DNA of 64,000 bases, taken from Nitrospirillum amazonense. Lineage in GTDB: Bacteria > Pseudomonadota > Alphaproteobacteria > Azospirillales > Azospirillaceae. The notes under the pieces were generated by a model. That model made no database searches. It was not told the DNA's origin and worked only from the letters and a program-made list of their open reading frames with translations. Position 1 is the first letter of the stretch. Each line of letters begins with the position of its first letter. The stretch spans positions 496,001-560,000 of the forward strand of contig NZ_VITN01000002.1 of the NCBI RefSeq assembly GCF_007828045.1, in the 5' to 3' direction. The translations under genes and the position numbers were made by a program. Below are positions 26,790 to 35,735 of the stretch, in pieces.

Positions 26790-27895
26790 GCGCCCCCGAT
26801 ACCCACCCTTACTGGCATCCACCCCGGCGCGGCCGGCTGACCGCCCTGGCCATCCTGGGCGTCGCCGTCGGCGCCGTCCTGGCCCTGCTGGCCGCCTGGC
26901 GGCTACCGCCCTTCGCCGGCACGGTGGAGGCGACCGAGAACGCCTACATCCGGGGCCGCACCACGGTGATCGCCCCGCAGGTCAGCGGCTATGTCGTGGC
27001 GGTGCTGGTCGGCGACTACGCCCACGTCAAGGCTGGCCAGGTGCTGGCCCGCATCGACGACCGCATTTACCGCGCCCGGGTTGACCAGGCCCGGGCCAAC
27101 CTGGCGGCGCAGCGCGCGGCCCTGGCCAACAGCGCGCAGGCCCATGCCGCCCGCACCGCCGGCCTGGCGGGACAAACGGCCAACCTGGCCAACGCCCGCG
27201 CCCAGTTGGCCCGCGCCAAGGCCGACATGGCCCGCGTCACCGATCTGGTGCGCGACGGCTCCGTCTCCATCCGGGAACGCGACCAGACCCAGGCCGCCCT
27301 GGCCCAGGCGGAGGCGCAGGTGCGCCAGGCCGAGGCGGGCGGCGAGATCGCCCGCCAGGACGTGCGCACGGTGGACGTGGGCCGCGACGGGCTGCAGGCC
27401 CAGGTGGAAGCGGCCCAGGCGCAACTGGCCCTGGCGGAGATCGATTTGGACCATACGGTGATCCATGCCCCCGAGGACGGCCAGGTGGGCGAGGTCGGCG
27501 TGCGCCTGGGCCAGTACGTCACCAACGGCACCCAGTTCCTGTCCCTGGTACCGGACGATCGCTGGATCATCGCCAATTACAAGGAGGCGCAGACCGCCCG
27601 CATCGCCGTGGGCCAGCCGGCGCGTTTCACCGTCGACGCGCTGGATGGGGCCGAACTGACGGGCACGGTGGAGATGCTGTCGCCGGCCGCCGGTTCCGAA
27701 TTCGCGGTGCTGAAGCCCGACAACGCCACCGGCAACTTCATCAAGGTGCCGCAGCGCATCGGCGTGCGCATCGCCATCACCCCCGGCCAGCCCCTGGCCG
27801 ACCGCCTGCGCCCCGGCATGTCGGTGGAGACGCGGGTGGATACCGCCGGCGGGGCCAAGGCGGCTGGGGCCGCGCCCGATGGGGCCCCGAGATGA
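26786..27895 (+). CDS. HlyD/EmrA-family membrane fusion protein
   Basis: 369 residues. One N-terminal membrane helix (about 18-40) is followed by a biotinyl-lipoyl half (ATENAYIRGRTTVIAPQVSG), a long coiled-coil hairpin (about 95-215), the second lipoyl half (HTVIHAPEDGQVGEVGVRLG) and a beta-barrel. These features match EmrA-type adaptors that bridge an MFS pump to an outer-membrane channel. The ATG overlaps the exporter stop, and the stop overlaps the channel gene start. Confidence 0.92.
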   Translation: MSAPDTHPYWHPPRRGRLTALAILGVAVGAVLALLAAWRLPPFAGTVEATENAYIRGRTTVIAPQVSGYVVAVLVGDYAHVKAGQVLARIDDRIYRARVDQARANLAAQRAALANSAQAHAARTAGLAGQTANLANARAQLARAKADMARVTDLVRDGSVSIRERDQTQAALAQAEAQVRQAEAGGEIARQDVRTVDVGRDGLQAQVEAAQAQLALAEIDLDHTVIHAPEDGQVGEVGVRLGQYVTNGTQFLSLVPDDRWIIANYKEAQTARIAVGQPARFTVDALDGAELTGTVEMLSPAAGSEFAVLKPDNATGNFIKVPQRIGVRIAITPGQPLADRLRPGMSVETRVDTAGGAKAAGAAPDGAPR

Positions 27896-29259
27896 GGCGG
27901 CTGGCCCCTCCCCTGGCGCTTCTCCTCCTGTGCGCCTGTACCGGTCCCAGGCCGGAGGCGCCGCTGACCGCCACCGTGGGTCCGCCGCCCGTCTGGCGCG
28001 GTGGCGATACCGCCGATGGCGCCGTGGAGGCCGCCTGGTGGCGGGCCTTCGGCGACCCGGTGCTGACCCGCATCGTCGACCAGGCCCTGGCCAACAACAC
28101 CGACGTGATGGTGGGCGCTGCCCATGTGGCGGAGGCGCGGGCGCAATACCGCCTGGCGGAGGCACAGCGCCTGCCCAACGTGGCCTTCGCCGCCGGCGGC
28201 GGCCGGCAGCGCGATGTAAGCCCCTTTGGTCAGCCGCGCCAGCAGACGGCCGGGCAGTGGCAGGCCACCGCCGCCTATGACCTGGACCTGTTCGGCCGCC
28301 TGGAAGAGACCAGCGAGGCCGCCCGCGCCGCCCTGCTGGCGACGGAGGCGGCGCATGACAGCGTGCGCCTGGCCGTCGCCGCCTCGGCCGCCGCCGGCTA
28401 TGTCGGGCTGCGGGCGCTGGACGCCCGGCTGGATGTGCTGAAACGCACCCTGGCGGCGCGCGAGGCCTCCTTGCACCTGGCCCGGCGGCGGGCGGAGACG
28501 GGTTACGCCGCCCAGCTGGACCTGGCGCAGGCGCAAGCCGAATATGAGGCCACGGCCCAGCTCATCCCCGCCACCGAACTGTCCATCACCCGGCAGGAGG
28601 ATGGCCTGAGCCTGCTGCTGGGCGAGAACCCGCGCGCCATCGAGCGCGGGCTGGACTTGACCGGCCTGACGCCACCGCGGGTGCCGGCGGGCCTGCCAGC
28701 CGACCTGCTGCGCCGCCGTCCGGACATCGCGCAGGCGGAACAGCAACTGGTGGCGGCCGACCACAGCCTGGACGCGGCGCGCGCCGCCTTTCTGCCCGAC
28801 GTGCAGCTGAGTGCCACCGGCGGCACCGTGGTCAGCAGCCTGATCGATCCAGTCAACGTCTTCACCCTGGGCGGCAGCATCCTGGCGCCCCTGTTCGACA
28901 GCGGTCGCCTGCGGGCCCAGGCCGACGGCGCGGCGGCCCGGCGGGACGCGGCCGCCTTCGGCTATCGCAAGGCGGCCCTGACCGCCCTCCGCGAGGTGGA
29001 GGATGGGCTGGCCACCGTGCAGCGCAGCGGGGAGCAGGAGGCGGTACTGCTGCGCCAGCGTGATGCCCTGTCCCGCACCCTGGCCATCGCCACCAGCCGC
29101 TACCGCGCCGGTTATTCCCCTTATCTGGAGCAACTGGATGCGGAGCGCGGCCTGCTGTCGGCGGAGCTGGCCCTGGTGCAGTCACGCGCCGACCGGCTGG
29201 CCGCCGCCATCACCCTGGCCCAGGCGCTGGGCGGTGGCTGGCGCCCCACCTCACCGTGA
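27892..29259 (+). CDS. NodT/OprM-family outer-membrane efflux lipoprotein
   Basis: 455 residues. The signal peptide ends in a lipobox (LLLCAC). Two OEP repeats follow (about 60-240 and 265-450), with WWRAFGDPVLTRIVDQALANN and the LRRRPDIAQAEQQL motif characteristic of NodT. It forms the trimeric outer-membrane duct of the tripartite pump with the two preceding genes. It is the last gene of the operon and is followed by a probable terminator. Confidence 0.93.
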   Translation: MRRLAPPLALLLLCACTGPRPEAPLTATVGPPPVWRGGDTADGAVEAAWWRAFGDPVLTRIVDQALANNTDVMVGAAHVAEARAQYRLAEAQRLPNVAFAAGGGRQRDVSPFGQPRQQTAGQWQATAAYDLDLFGRLEETSEAARAALLATEAAHDSVRLAVAASAAAGYVGLRALDARLDVLKRTLAAREASLHLARRRAETGYAAQLDLAQAQAEYEATAQLIPATELSITRQEDGLSLLLGENPRAIERGLDLTGLTPPRVPAGLPADLLRRRPDIAQAEQQLVAADHSLDAARAAFLPDVQLSATGGTVVSSLIDPVNVFTLGGSILAPLFDSGRLRAQADGAAARRDAAAFGYRKAALTALREVEDGLATVQRSGEQEAVLLRQRDALSRTLAIATSRYRAGYSPYLEQLDAERGLLSAELALVQSRADRLAAAITLAQALGGGWRPTSP

Positions 29260-29318
29260 GCCGGCACACCGTTCAGGTGTTAGCTGTAAATACTGTTGCA
29301 GCGACGCGTTAACGGTGT

Positions 29319-29355
29319 GGGCGGCGTGCCCATGCCATAAGCGTCGCCCGCTTTT
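29319..29355 (+). terminator. Probable terminator of the efflux operon
   Basis: GGGCGGCG (29319-29326) pairs with CGTCGCCC (29342-29349) over 15 nt, with one G-T pair, then GCTTTTG. A further inverted repeat, CACACCGTT (29265-29273) with AACGGTGTG (29311-29319), lies just before and overlaps by one base. Confidence 0.5.
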
Positions 29356-29623
29356 GTTAGATCATTGGTAACGTTCAATAATCTCTGGATTAGCTCTCTA
29401 TTTTGAACTCTTCGCGAGAGTCAATCAGTAATACCAAACTACCCATATGGAATAATTTGAGCCCTACGCACTATGGCGGAAGCGTAAATTGTTAAATTTA
29501 TACCGACATCAATTAACGTAAATAGTTCCGTTAGCAAACTAACGGGCCATGCCGAATGATTCTCCTTATATTTCATCTTTTCTTTCTATAAATGTTGCTC
29601 TGCAGCATTCTGGAGATGACCTG
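29356..29623. other. AT-rich promoter region before the DUF3141 gene
   Basis: The stretch is strongly AT-rich and without a credible gene. The frame of the next gene is open back to an ATG at 29549, but that part has AT-rich codon use unlike the rest. A 7-bp perfect hairpin, CCGTTAG-CAAA-CTAACGG, is at 29528-29545. The promoter of the DUF3141-pta-ackA-fabI cluster is expected here. Confidence 0.5.
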
Positions 29624-31963
29624 ATGGATACGGCCCTGGCGGAGACCGCGACGGAACATTCCCAGCCGGGGGCGCCGCCCCTGCTGCCCTGGCTAGCCCC
29701 CTGGGCATCGGCCTTCAGCCTGGCGCAAAAGGCGCAGGAGTATGTCATCGACGCCGGCCAGCGATCGCTGCTGTTCCTGGACGTGCTGCGCCAGCGGGGC
29801 AACGACCATTTCCAACATATGGCCCAGCCTTGGCCCAACGTCCTGAGCTTCCAGTATGAACTGGTGATGGATGGGCGCACGCTGGCCCGGCCGGTCAACT
29901 ACTGCCTGTTTCGCATCTTGCCGCCGGCCGACAGGCCCACAGACCCGCGCCAGCGGCCTTTCGTCGTCTTCGACCCCCGCGCCGGCCACGGCCCCGGCAT
30001 CGGCGGCATGAAGCATGACAGCGAGATCGGGGTGGCCTTGGACGAAGGTCATCCCTGCTACTTCGTGGGTTTCCTGCCCACGCCGGTGCCGGGCCAGACG
30101 GTGGAAGACGTTTGCCGGGCGGAGGCCGCCTTCGTGGAGAAGGTGGCCGCCCTGCATCCGGAAGCGGACGGCAAGCCCTGCCTGATCGGCAATTGCCAGG
30201 CCGGCTGGCAGGTTATGATGATGGCCGCCATTCGGCCGGATCTGACGGGGCCCATCGTGCTCGCGGGCTCGCCGCTGTCCTACTGGGCGGGCGTGCATGA
30301 GAAGAACCCGCTGCGCTATCTCGGCGGCCTGCTGGGCGGCACCTGGCTGACAACGCTGAGCGGTGACCTGGGCCATGGCATCTTCGATGGCGCCGCCCTA
30401 ATCGCCAACTTTGAAAGCATGAACCCGGCCAATACCCTGTGGAAGAAGAACTACGCCGTCTATTCCAAGGTCGATACGGAAGGGGAGCGCTTCCTGGAGT
30501 TCGAGCGCTGGTGGGGCAGCCCCGTGCTGCTGAACGCGGAGGAGATGCAGTACATCGCCGATGAACTGTTCCTGGGCAACCGCCTGACCCATGGCGGCAT
30601 GACCATGGCGGACGGCACCAAGGTGGATCTGCGGTCCGTCAAGTCGCCCATCATCGTCTTCTGCTCCTGGGGGGACGACATCACCCCGCCGCAGCAGGCG
30701 CTGGACTGGATCCTGGACCTTTACGATACCGATGAGGCCCTGGCGGCCAGCGGCCAGACCATCGTCTACTCCCTGCACCAGACCATCGGGCACCTGGGCA
30801 TCTTCGTCTCCGCCAAGGTCGCGACCAAGGAGCATGACGAGTTCGCCCGGACCATGGACCTGATCGACATCCTGCCACCGGGCCTGTATGAGGCTGTGTT
30901 CACCCAGAAGGACGGCGTGGCCCATGCCGACCTGGTGTCCGGCCGCTACCTGACCCGGTTCGAGCGGCGCGGCCTGGCCGATATCCGCGCCCTGGGCGGC
31001 AACGACGCCCGCGACGACAGCCGCTTCGCCACCGTGGCCCGCGTCTCGGACATCAACCGCGATCTCTACGACCGCACCCTGCGACCGTTGGTCAAGCGCC
31101 TGGCGACGCCGGAAAGCGCCGAGTGGTTGCGCCGTATGCATCCCAACCGCTTGCGCTTCGAGGTGTTCTCGGACAAGAACCCGGCCATGCTGCCCGTCGC
31201 CCGGTTGGCGGAGGCCGCCCGCGCCCATCGCCAGCCGGTGCCCCCCGACAACCCCTTCCTGAAGGCGCAGGACGCCATGTCGGACAGCATCGTCCACGCC
31301 CTGAACACCTGGCGGGACCTGCGTGACCGGGCGACCGAGACCTTCTTCCTGACCATCTACGGCTCCGCCCTGTTGCAGACGGCCGTGGGTGTCGGCGCCA
31401 CGGCCCCCGCCCAGGTGGGACCGGCCCAAGTGGCGCCGGCCCAGGTGGCACCGGCAGCGCCGCCGCCGGATGCAGCCACGCCGGATGCGGTCACCCCGGA
31501 GACGGCGGAGCGCCTGCGCCAGGGCGGCGTGCCGGCGGCGCTGATCCGTGCGCTGCTGCACGTTATCGCCGCCGACCCCCATCCCGCCGCGGACGAGCGG
31601 CGTTTCGCGGCCCTGCGCCACCTGCGCGAAAAGGCCCCGGCCGGCATGCGGCTGACCCAGGCGCAATTCAAGGCGCTGGTGCGCGAGCAATCGGACCTGC
31701 TGTACCGGAACGAGGCGGCCTCACTGGCCACCCTGCCGGAGCTACTGCCGGCGGATCCGGCGCAACGGGCCGGTCTAGTCCAGGCCCTGCACCAGGTCGC
31801 GGAGGCGGGCGATCCACCCACGCCGGCCATGGCCGCACGGCTGGAACAGGTGGCGCAGTTGTTCCTGGGGGCCCTTCCGCCGCCTCCCCCTTCCCCGGCC
31901 ACCCCCTCCGAGGCCTCGGCATCCCGAACCAGGCAGCCACGGTTGCGCGCGGCCACCACCTGA
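29624..31963 (+). CDS. DUF3141 protein, PhaC-like alpha/beta hydrolase
   Basis: 779 residues from the ATG at 29624, which has GGAG 8 nt upstream. The ATG at 29549 adds 25 residues in AT-rich codons with no ribosome binding site. The hydrolase part (about 80-420) resembles PHA synthase: nucleophile motif GNCQAG with Cys191, Asp in CSWGDDITPP, His in TIGHLGIFVS. Cys in the elbow instead of Ser is the PHA-synthase pattern, though the protein is not a standard PhaC. A 15-bp repeat makes a PAQV-rich linker near residue 600. The C-terminal helical part has no name I know. It heads the pta-ackA-fabI cluster. Confidence 0.85.
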   Translation: MDTALAETATEHSQPGAPPLLPWLAPWASAFSLAQKAQEYVIDAGQRSLLFLDVLRQRGNDHFQHMAQPWPNVLSFQYELVMDGRTLARPVNYCLFRILPPADRPTDPRQRPFVVFDPRAGHGPGIGGMKHDSEIGVALDEGHPCYFVGFLPTPVPGQTVEDVCRAEAAFVEKVAALHPEADGKPCLIGNCQAGWQVMMMAAIRPDLTGPIVLAGSPLSYWAGVHEKNPLRYLGGLLGGTWLTTLSGDLGHGIFDGAALIANFESMNPANTLWKKNYAVYSKVDTEGERFLEFERWWGSPVLLNAEEMQYIADELFLGNRLTHGGMTMADGTKVDLRSVKSPIIVFCSWGDDITPPQQALDWILDLYDTDEALAASGQTIVYSLHQTIGHLGIFVSAKVATKEHDEFARTMDLIDILPPGLYEAVFTQKDGVAHADLVSGRYLTRFERRGLADIRALGGNDARDDSRFATVARVSDINRDLYDRTLRPLVKRLATPESAEWLRRMHPNRLRFEVFSDKNPAMLPVARLAEAARAHRQPVPPDNPFLKAQDAMSDSIVHALNTWRDLRDRATETFFLTIYGSALLQTAVGVGATAPAQVGPAQVAPAQVAPAAPPPDAATPDAVTPETAERLRQGGVPAALIRALLHVIAADPHPAADERRFAALRHLREKAPAGMRLTQAQFKALVREQSDLLYRNEAASLATLPELLPADPAQRAGLVQALHQVAEAGDPPTPAMAARLEQVAQLFLGALPPPPPSPATPSEASASRTRQPRLRAATT
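31409..31453 (+). repeat. Three 15-bp repeats in the DUF3141 gene
   Basis: Three tandem copies at 31409-31423, 31424-31438 and 31439-31453, such as GCCCAGGTGGGACCG, encode AQVGP/AQVAP units in the linker. Confidence 0.9.
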
Positions 31964-31990
31964 AACACCCGACCGACGGAGATTGCCCGC

Positions 31991-32470
31991 ATGCCCCACG
32001 CCCCGACGCCGTCACCCACCCCATCCGAAACCCTGCCCCTTCTGCCAACGGCGGCCGACATCCGTCGCCTGGTGGAAAACAAGAGCGCCGCCCGGATGGA
32101 GGAGCTGCGTCGCCGCCAGGCCGTGATTGAGGAGGAGGAAAAACAGCGCCGCGCCGCCTTCATGGAACGCACGCTGACGCCCGGCTTCATCGGCACGGTC
32201 ATGACCCGCGTGCAGCACGCGGCGGAGATTGGGGAGAAGCGTCTGTTGCTGGGGCAATTCCCCTGCGACTGGTGCACCGACGGCGGGCGCAAGATCAATG
32301 TCATGGAAAATGACTGGCCGGGCACACTGCAAGGCTTTGCCCGGATGCTGTACGATTTCTGGGTGGCCGAGCTGAAGCCTCGCGGCTTCGGCCTGTCGGT
32401 CGAGGTCGTCAGCTTCAAGGAAGGCGGCATCCCCGGCGACATCGGCGCCTTCCTTTCCTGGAAAGGCTGA
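31991..32470 (+). CDS. Conserved-type hypothetical protein
   Basis: 159 residues. A Pro/Thr-rich start is followed by a charged coiled-coil helix (about 28-58, with ARMEELRRRQ and EEEEKQRRAAF), then a compact domain with FPCDWCTDGGRKIN containing a CxxC. No signal peptide or membrane helix. I recognise no family. It lies 27 bp after the DUF3141 gene and 44 bp before the phosphotransacylase gene, so it probably belongs to the same transcript. Confidence 0.65.
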   Translation: MPHAPTPSPTPSETLPLLPTAADIRRLVENKSAARMEELRRRQAVIEEEEKQRRAAFMERTLTPGFIGTVMTRVQHAAEIGEKRLLLGQFPCDWCTDGGRKINVMENDWPGTLQGFARMLYDFWVAELKPRGFGLSVEVVSFKEGGIPGDIGAFLSWKG

Positions 32471-32514
32471 CCTTCCCGCTCTCGCGACCGACGATTCCGC
32501 CAATGGAGACCGCC

Positions 32515-33498
32515 ATGGACAGCCCAACCGCCGCGACCACCCCCCGGGTGCAGGCCGACATCGCCCGCCACAAGAAGTACCAGCGCCTGATCGCCGCCGC
32601 GCATCAGGCCGGCCCGCCGCCCACGGCCGTGGCCCATCCCTGCGACCTGAGCGCGCTGGAGGGCGCGGTGGACGGCGCCCGCCTGGGCCTGATCGCCCCC
32701 ATCCTGGTGGGACCGGAGGCGCGCATCCGGGCGGTGGCGGAGCAGGCGGGCCTGGACATCGGGACCCTGCCCATCGTCGACACACCGCACAGCGTGGCCT
32801 CCGCCCAGCGGGCGGTGGAACTGGTGCGCGAAGGTAAGGCGGAGGCCCTGATGAAGGGCAGCCTGCACACCGATGAGCTGATGGGCGCCGTGGTCAAGAC
32901 GGATACGGGCCTGCGCACCGCCCGGCGGCTCAGTCATTGCTTCGTCATGGACATTCCGGGCCATGACGATCCGCTGATCATCACCGACGCCGCCGTCAAC
33001 ATCGCACCCACGCTGGCGGAGAAGGTGGACATCGTCCAGAACGCCATCGACCTGGCCCTGATCCTGGGCTTCGGCGACGTGCGCGTGGCCATCCTGTCGG
33101 CGGTGGAGACGGTGAACCCCAAGATCCCGTCCACCATCGAAGCGGCCGCCCTGTGCAAGATGGCGGAGCGTGGGCAGATCACCGGCGCCATCCTGGACGG
33201 CCCCCTGGCCCTGGACAACGCCATCAGCCCCGAAGCCGCCACCATCAAGCACCTGACCTCCCCCGTCGCCGGCCATGCCAACGTCATCCTGGTGCCGGAC
33301 CTGGAGGCGGGGAACATGCTGGCCAAAAGCCTGACCTTCCTGGCCGGGGCGGATGCCGCCGGCATCGTGCTGGGCGCCCGCGTGCCCATCATCCTGACCA
33401 GCCGGGCCGACAGCGTGCCGGCGCGCCTGGCCTCCTGCGCCGTGGCGGCCCTGATCGCCCGGCATCGCCGCACCGTCTCGGCCATGGCGGTGGGGTGA
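32515..33498 (+). CDS. Phosphate acetyl/butyryltransferase family protein
   Basis: 327 residues from the ATG at 32515, which has GGAG 6 nt upstream; an ATG at 32503 lacks one. Family marks are LMKGSLHTDELMGAVV, HCFVMDIPGHDDPLIITDAA and GPLALDNAISPEAA. The enzyme moves an acyl group between CoA and phosphate and would supply acyl-phosphate for the kinase that follows. It matches the catalytic half of the larger MaoC-Pta fusions, here without the hydratase half. Whether acetyl or a longer acyl is preferred is not decidable from sequence. Confidence 0.88.
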   Translation: MDSPTAATTPRVQADIARHKKYQRLIAAAHQAGPPPTAVAHPCDLSALEGAVDGARLGLIAPILVGPEARIRAVAEQAGLDIGTLPIVDTPHSVASAQRAVELVREGKAEALMKGSLHTDELMGAVVKTDTGLRTARRLSHCFVMDIPGHDDPLIITDAAVNIAPTLAEKVDIVQNAIDLALILGFGDVRVAILSAVETVNPKIPSTIEAAALCKMAERGQITGAILDGPLALDNAISPEAATIKHLTSPVAGHANVILVPDLEAGNMLAKSLTFLAGADAAGIVLGARVPIILTSRADSVPARLASCAVAALIARHRRTVSAMAVG

Positions 33499-33502
33499 GC
33501 CC

Positions 33503-34732
33503 ATGCGCCGCAGAAAGATCAGCAACGCCATCATCGTCATCAACGCCGGCTCCTCCAGCATCAAGTTCTCGCTGTTCGCGGATGAGACCCGGCAGCTGGA
33601 ACTGTTCCTGAAGGGCCAGATCGAGGGGCTGCGCACCGACAATGCCCACTTCATCGCCCGGCACCCCGCCGGCGACGTGGTGGGGGAACGGCGGTGGACC
33701 GGTGCGGAGGCCGGCGCCTTCGACCATGACGCCGCCACGCGCTTCCTGATGGGGTTCATCAACACCCATCTGGAAGGCCACACGGTGGAGGCGGTGGGCC
33801 ATCGCATCGTCCACGGCGGCGGCGACTTCACCGCCCCGGCGGCACTGGACGCCGCCGTGCTGGACCGGTTGGCCACCTTCGTGCCCCTAGCGCCCCTGCA
33901 CCAACGGCACAACCTGGCACCGGCGCGCAGCATCCTGGCCAGCACGCCCGGCCTGTTCCAGGTGGGCTGCTTCGACACCGCCTTCCACGCCACACAGCCG
34001 CCCCTGGCCCAAGCCTTCGCCCTGCCGGCGGAGATTACCGACCGGGGCGTGCGCCGCTACGGCTTCCACGGCCTGTCCTACGAGTACATCGCGGGGCAGC
34101 TGCCGGCCCTGGGACTTGGTGGCGCCAAGGTCGTCGTCGCCCACCTGGGCAACGGCGCCAGCCTGTGCGCCATCGACGCCGGACGCAGCGTGGCCAGCAC
34201 CATGGGCTTCACGGCGGTGGAGGGGCTGCCCATGGGAACCCGCAGCGGCACCCTGGACCCCGGCGTGCTGCTATACCTGATGGATGAGATGCATATGGGG
34301 CCGCGGGAGCTGGAGAAATTGCTCTACCAGCGGTCCGGCCTGCTGGGCGTCTCCGGCATTTCAAGCGACATGCGCACGCTGGAAACCTCGCCCGAGCCCC
34401 GGGCCAAGCTGGCAGTGGACCTGTTCACCTATCGCATCGGGCGGGAGATCGGCTCGCTGGCGGCGGCGCTGGGCGGGCTGGACGCCCTGGTTTTCACCGC
34501 CGGCATCGGGGAACACAGCGCCGGCGTGCGCGAGGCGGTCTGCCATCACGCCGCCTGGCTGGGGGTGGAGCTGGACGGGGCGGCGAACGCCCGGCCCGAG
34601 GATGCCCGGCCCGAAGACGGCGCCACCCGGATCAGCGCGCCCGGCAGCCGCGTGGCCGCCTGGATCGTGCCCACGGATGAGGAACAGATGATCGCCCGCC
34701 ACACGCGGCGCCTGCTGACGGGAGCGACCTGA
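33503..34732 (+). CDS. ackA: Acetate kinase
   Basis: 409 residues. All the usual ASKHA marks are present: NAGSSSIKFS at the start, HRIVHGGG, FDTAFHATQP, HLGNGASLCAID, MGTRSGTLDPG and the C-terminal TDEEQMIARHT glutamate. It makes ATP and acetate from acetyl-phosphate, or the reverse. A 15-bp tandem duplication gives ARPEDARPED near residue 363, in a surface loop. It lies 4 bp after the phosphotransacylase gene, and its stop overlaps the fabI start (TGATG). Confidence 0.93.
   Translation: MRRRKISNAIIVINAGSSSIKFSLFADETRQLELFLKGQIEGLRTDNAHFIARHPAGDVVGERRWTGAEAGAFDHDAATRFLMGFINTHLEGHTVEAVGHRIVHGGGDFTAPAALDAAVLDRLATFVPLAPLHQRHNLAPARSILASTPGLFQVGCFDTAFHATQPPLAQAFALPAEITDRGVRRYGFHGLSYEYIAGQLPALGLGGAKVVVAHLGNGASLCAIDAGRSVASTMGFTAVEGLPMGTRSGTLDPGVLLYLMDEMHMGPRELEKLLYQRSGLLGVSGISSDMRTLETSPEPRAKLAVDLFTYRIGREIGSLAAALGGLDALVFTAGIGEHSAGVREAVCHHAAWLGVELDGAANARPEDARPEDGATRISAPGSRVAAWIVPTDEEQMIARHTRRLLTGAT
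34589..34618 (+). repeat. 15-bp tandem duplication in ackA
   Basis: GCCCGGCCCGAGGAT (34589-34603) is followed by GCCCGGCCCGAAGAC (34604-34618), two mismatches apart, encoding ARPED twice. Confidence 0.88.
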
Positions 34733-35529
34733 TGAGCACCGAGACATCCAATCTGCCCACCCCCCACCGCATCCTGGCCGGCAAGCGCGCCCTGGTAGTG
34801 GGCATCGCCAACGACCAGTCCATCGCCTATGGCTGCGCCAAGGCCTTTCACGAGGTGGGGGCGGACCTGGCCTTGACCTATCTGAACGACAAGGCCAAGC
34901 CGCATGTGGAGCCCCTGGCGCGGGAACTGGGCACCCGCATGTTCCTGCCGCTGGACGTGACGGCGCCGGGACAGCTGGAGGCGGTGTTCGACGCGGTGCG
35001 CGAAACCTGGGGTGGGCTGGACATCCTGGTGCATTCCATTGCCTACGCGCCCAAGGAAGATCTGAAGGGCGGCCTGCTGGACTGCTCGGCGGAAGGCTTC
35101 GCCCGCGCCATGGACATCTCCTGCCATTCCTTCATCCGCATGGCCAAGCTGGCGGCCCCCCTGATGACCGACGGCGGCGCCATGTTCGCCATGAGCTATC
35201 TGGGTGCCGACCGCGTGGTACCCAATTACAACGTCATGGGGCCGGTCAAGGCGGCGCTGGAGGCGTCCTGCCGCTATCTGGCACATGAGCTGGGACCACA
35301 GCGCATCCGCGTGCACGCCCTGTCGCCCGGCCCGCTGATGACCCGTGCGGCATCCGGTCTCAAGGACTTCAACCGTTTGCTGAACGACGCCATAAGCCGC
35401 GCGCCGGTTGGGGAATTGGTCGATATCATGGATGTCGGCTACACCTGCGCCTACCTGGCCAGCCCCTTCGCCCGACGCCTGACCGGCAGTACCCTTTATA
35501 TCGATGGGGGTGCCAACATCGTGGCATGA
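34732..35529 (+). CDS. fabI: Enoyl-ACP reductase FabI
   Basis: 265 residues, SDR superfamily. The divergent nucleotide loop VVGIANDQSIAYGCAKAF and the active site Tyr156 / Tyr166-x6-Lys173 (SYLG ... YNVMGPVK) are the FabI pattern. It reduces the enoyl-ACP double bond with NADH in fatty acid synthesis. Its place directly behind pta-ackA, overlapping ackA by one base, is not the usual context for an essential housekeeping fabI. A second, dedicated copy elsewhere in the genome is likely, but this is inference. Confidence 0.9.
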   Translation: MSTETSNLPTPHRILAGKRALVVGIANDQSIAYGCAKAFHEVGADLALTYLNDKAKPHVEPLARELGTRMFLPLDVTAPGQLEAVFDAVRETWGGLDILVHSIAYAPKEDLKGGLLDCSAEGFARAMDISCHSFIRMAKLAAPLMTDGGAMFAMSYLGADRVVPNYNVMGPVKAALEASCRYLAHELGPQRIRVHALSPGPLMTRAASGLKDFNRLLNDAISRAPVGELVDIMDVGYTCAYLASPFARRLTGSTLYIDGGANIVA

Positions 35530-35599
35530 CCGGCCCGGCGCACCCGTCTGTCATGTAGTAAAATTACCTCCTTTAACCGGAATTTCGCATATCCCCATG

Positions 35600-35628
35600 T
35601 TGTTGTCGGCGGGCGAAGCGGTTACCAT
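35600..35628 (+). promoter_or_regulatory. Candidate sigma70 promoter of the pyruvate kinase gene
   Basis: TTGTTG (35600-35605), a 17-bp spacer and TACCAT (35623-35628), in the gap between fabI and the pyruvate kinase gene. The gap begins AT-rich and holds no gene. Confidence 0.35.
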
Positions 35629-35735
35629 CGCCGCCAACCGGACCGGGCAACCGTTGGCCATGCCGACGATGCGCCCGGGCACCGTTTCCAACCGGCCTTC
35701 ACTTCTGGGGCGGCCCGCCAGGGCCGAAAACAACA

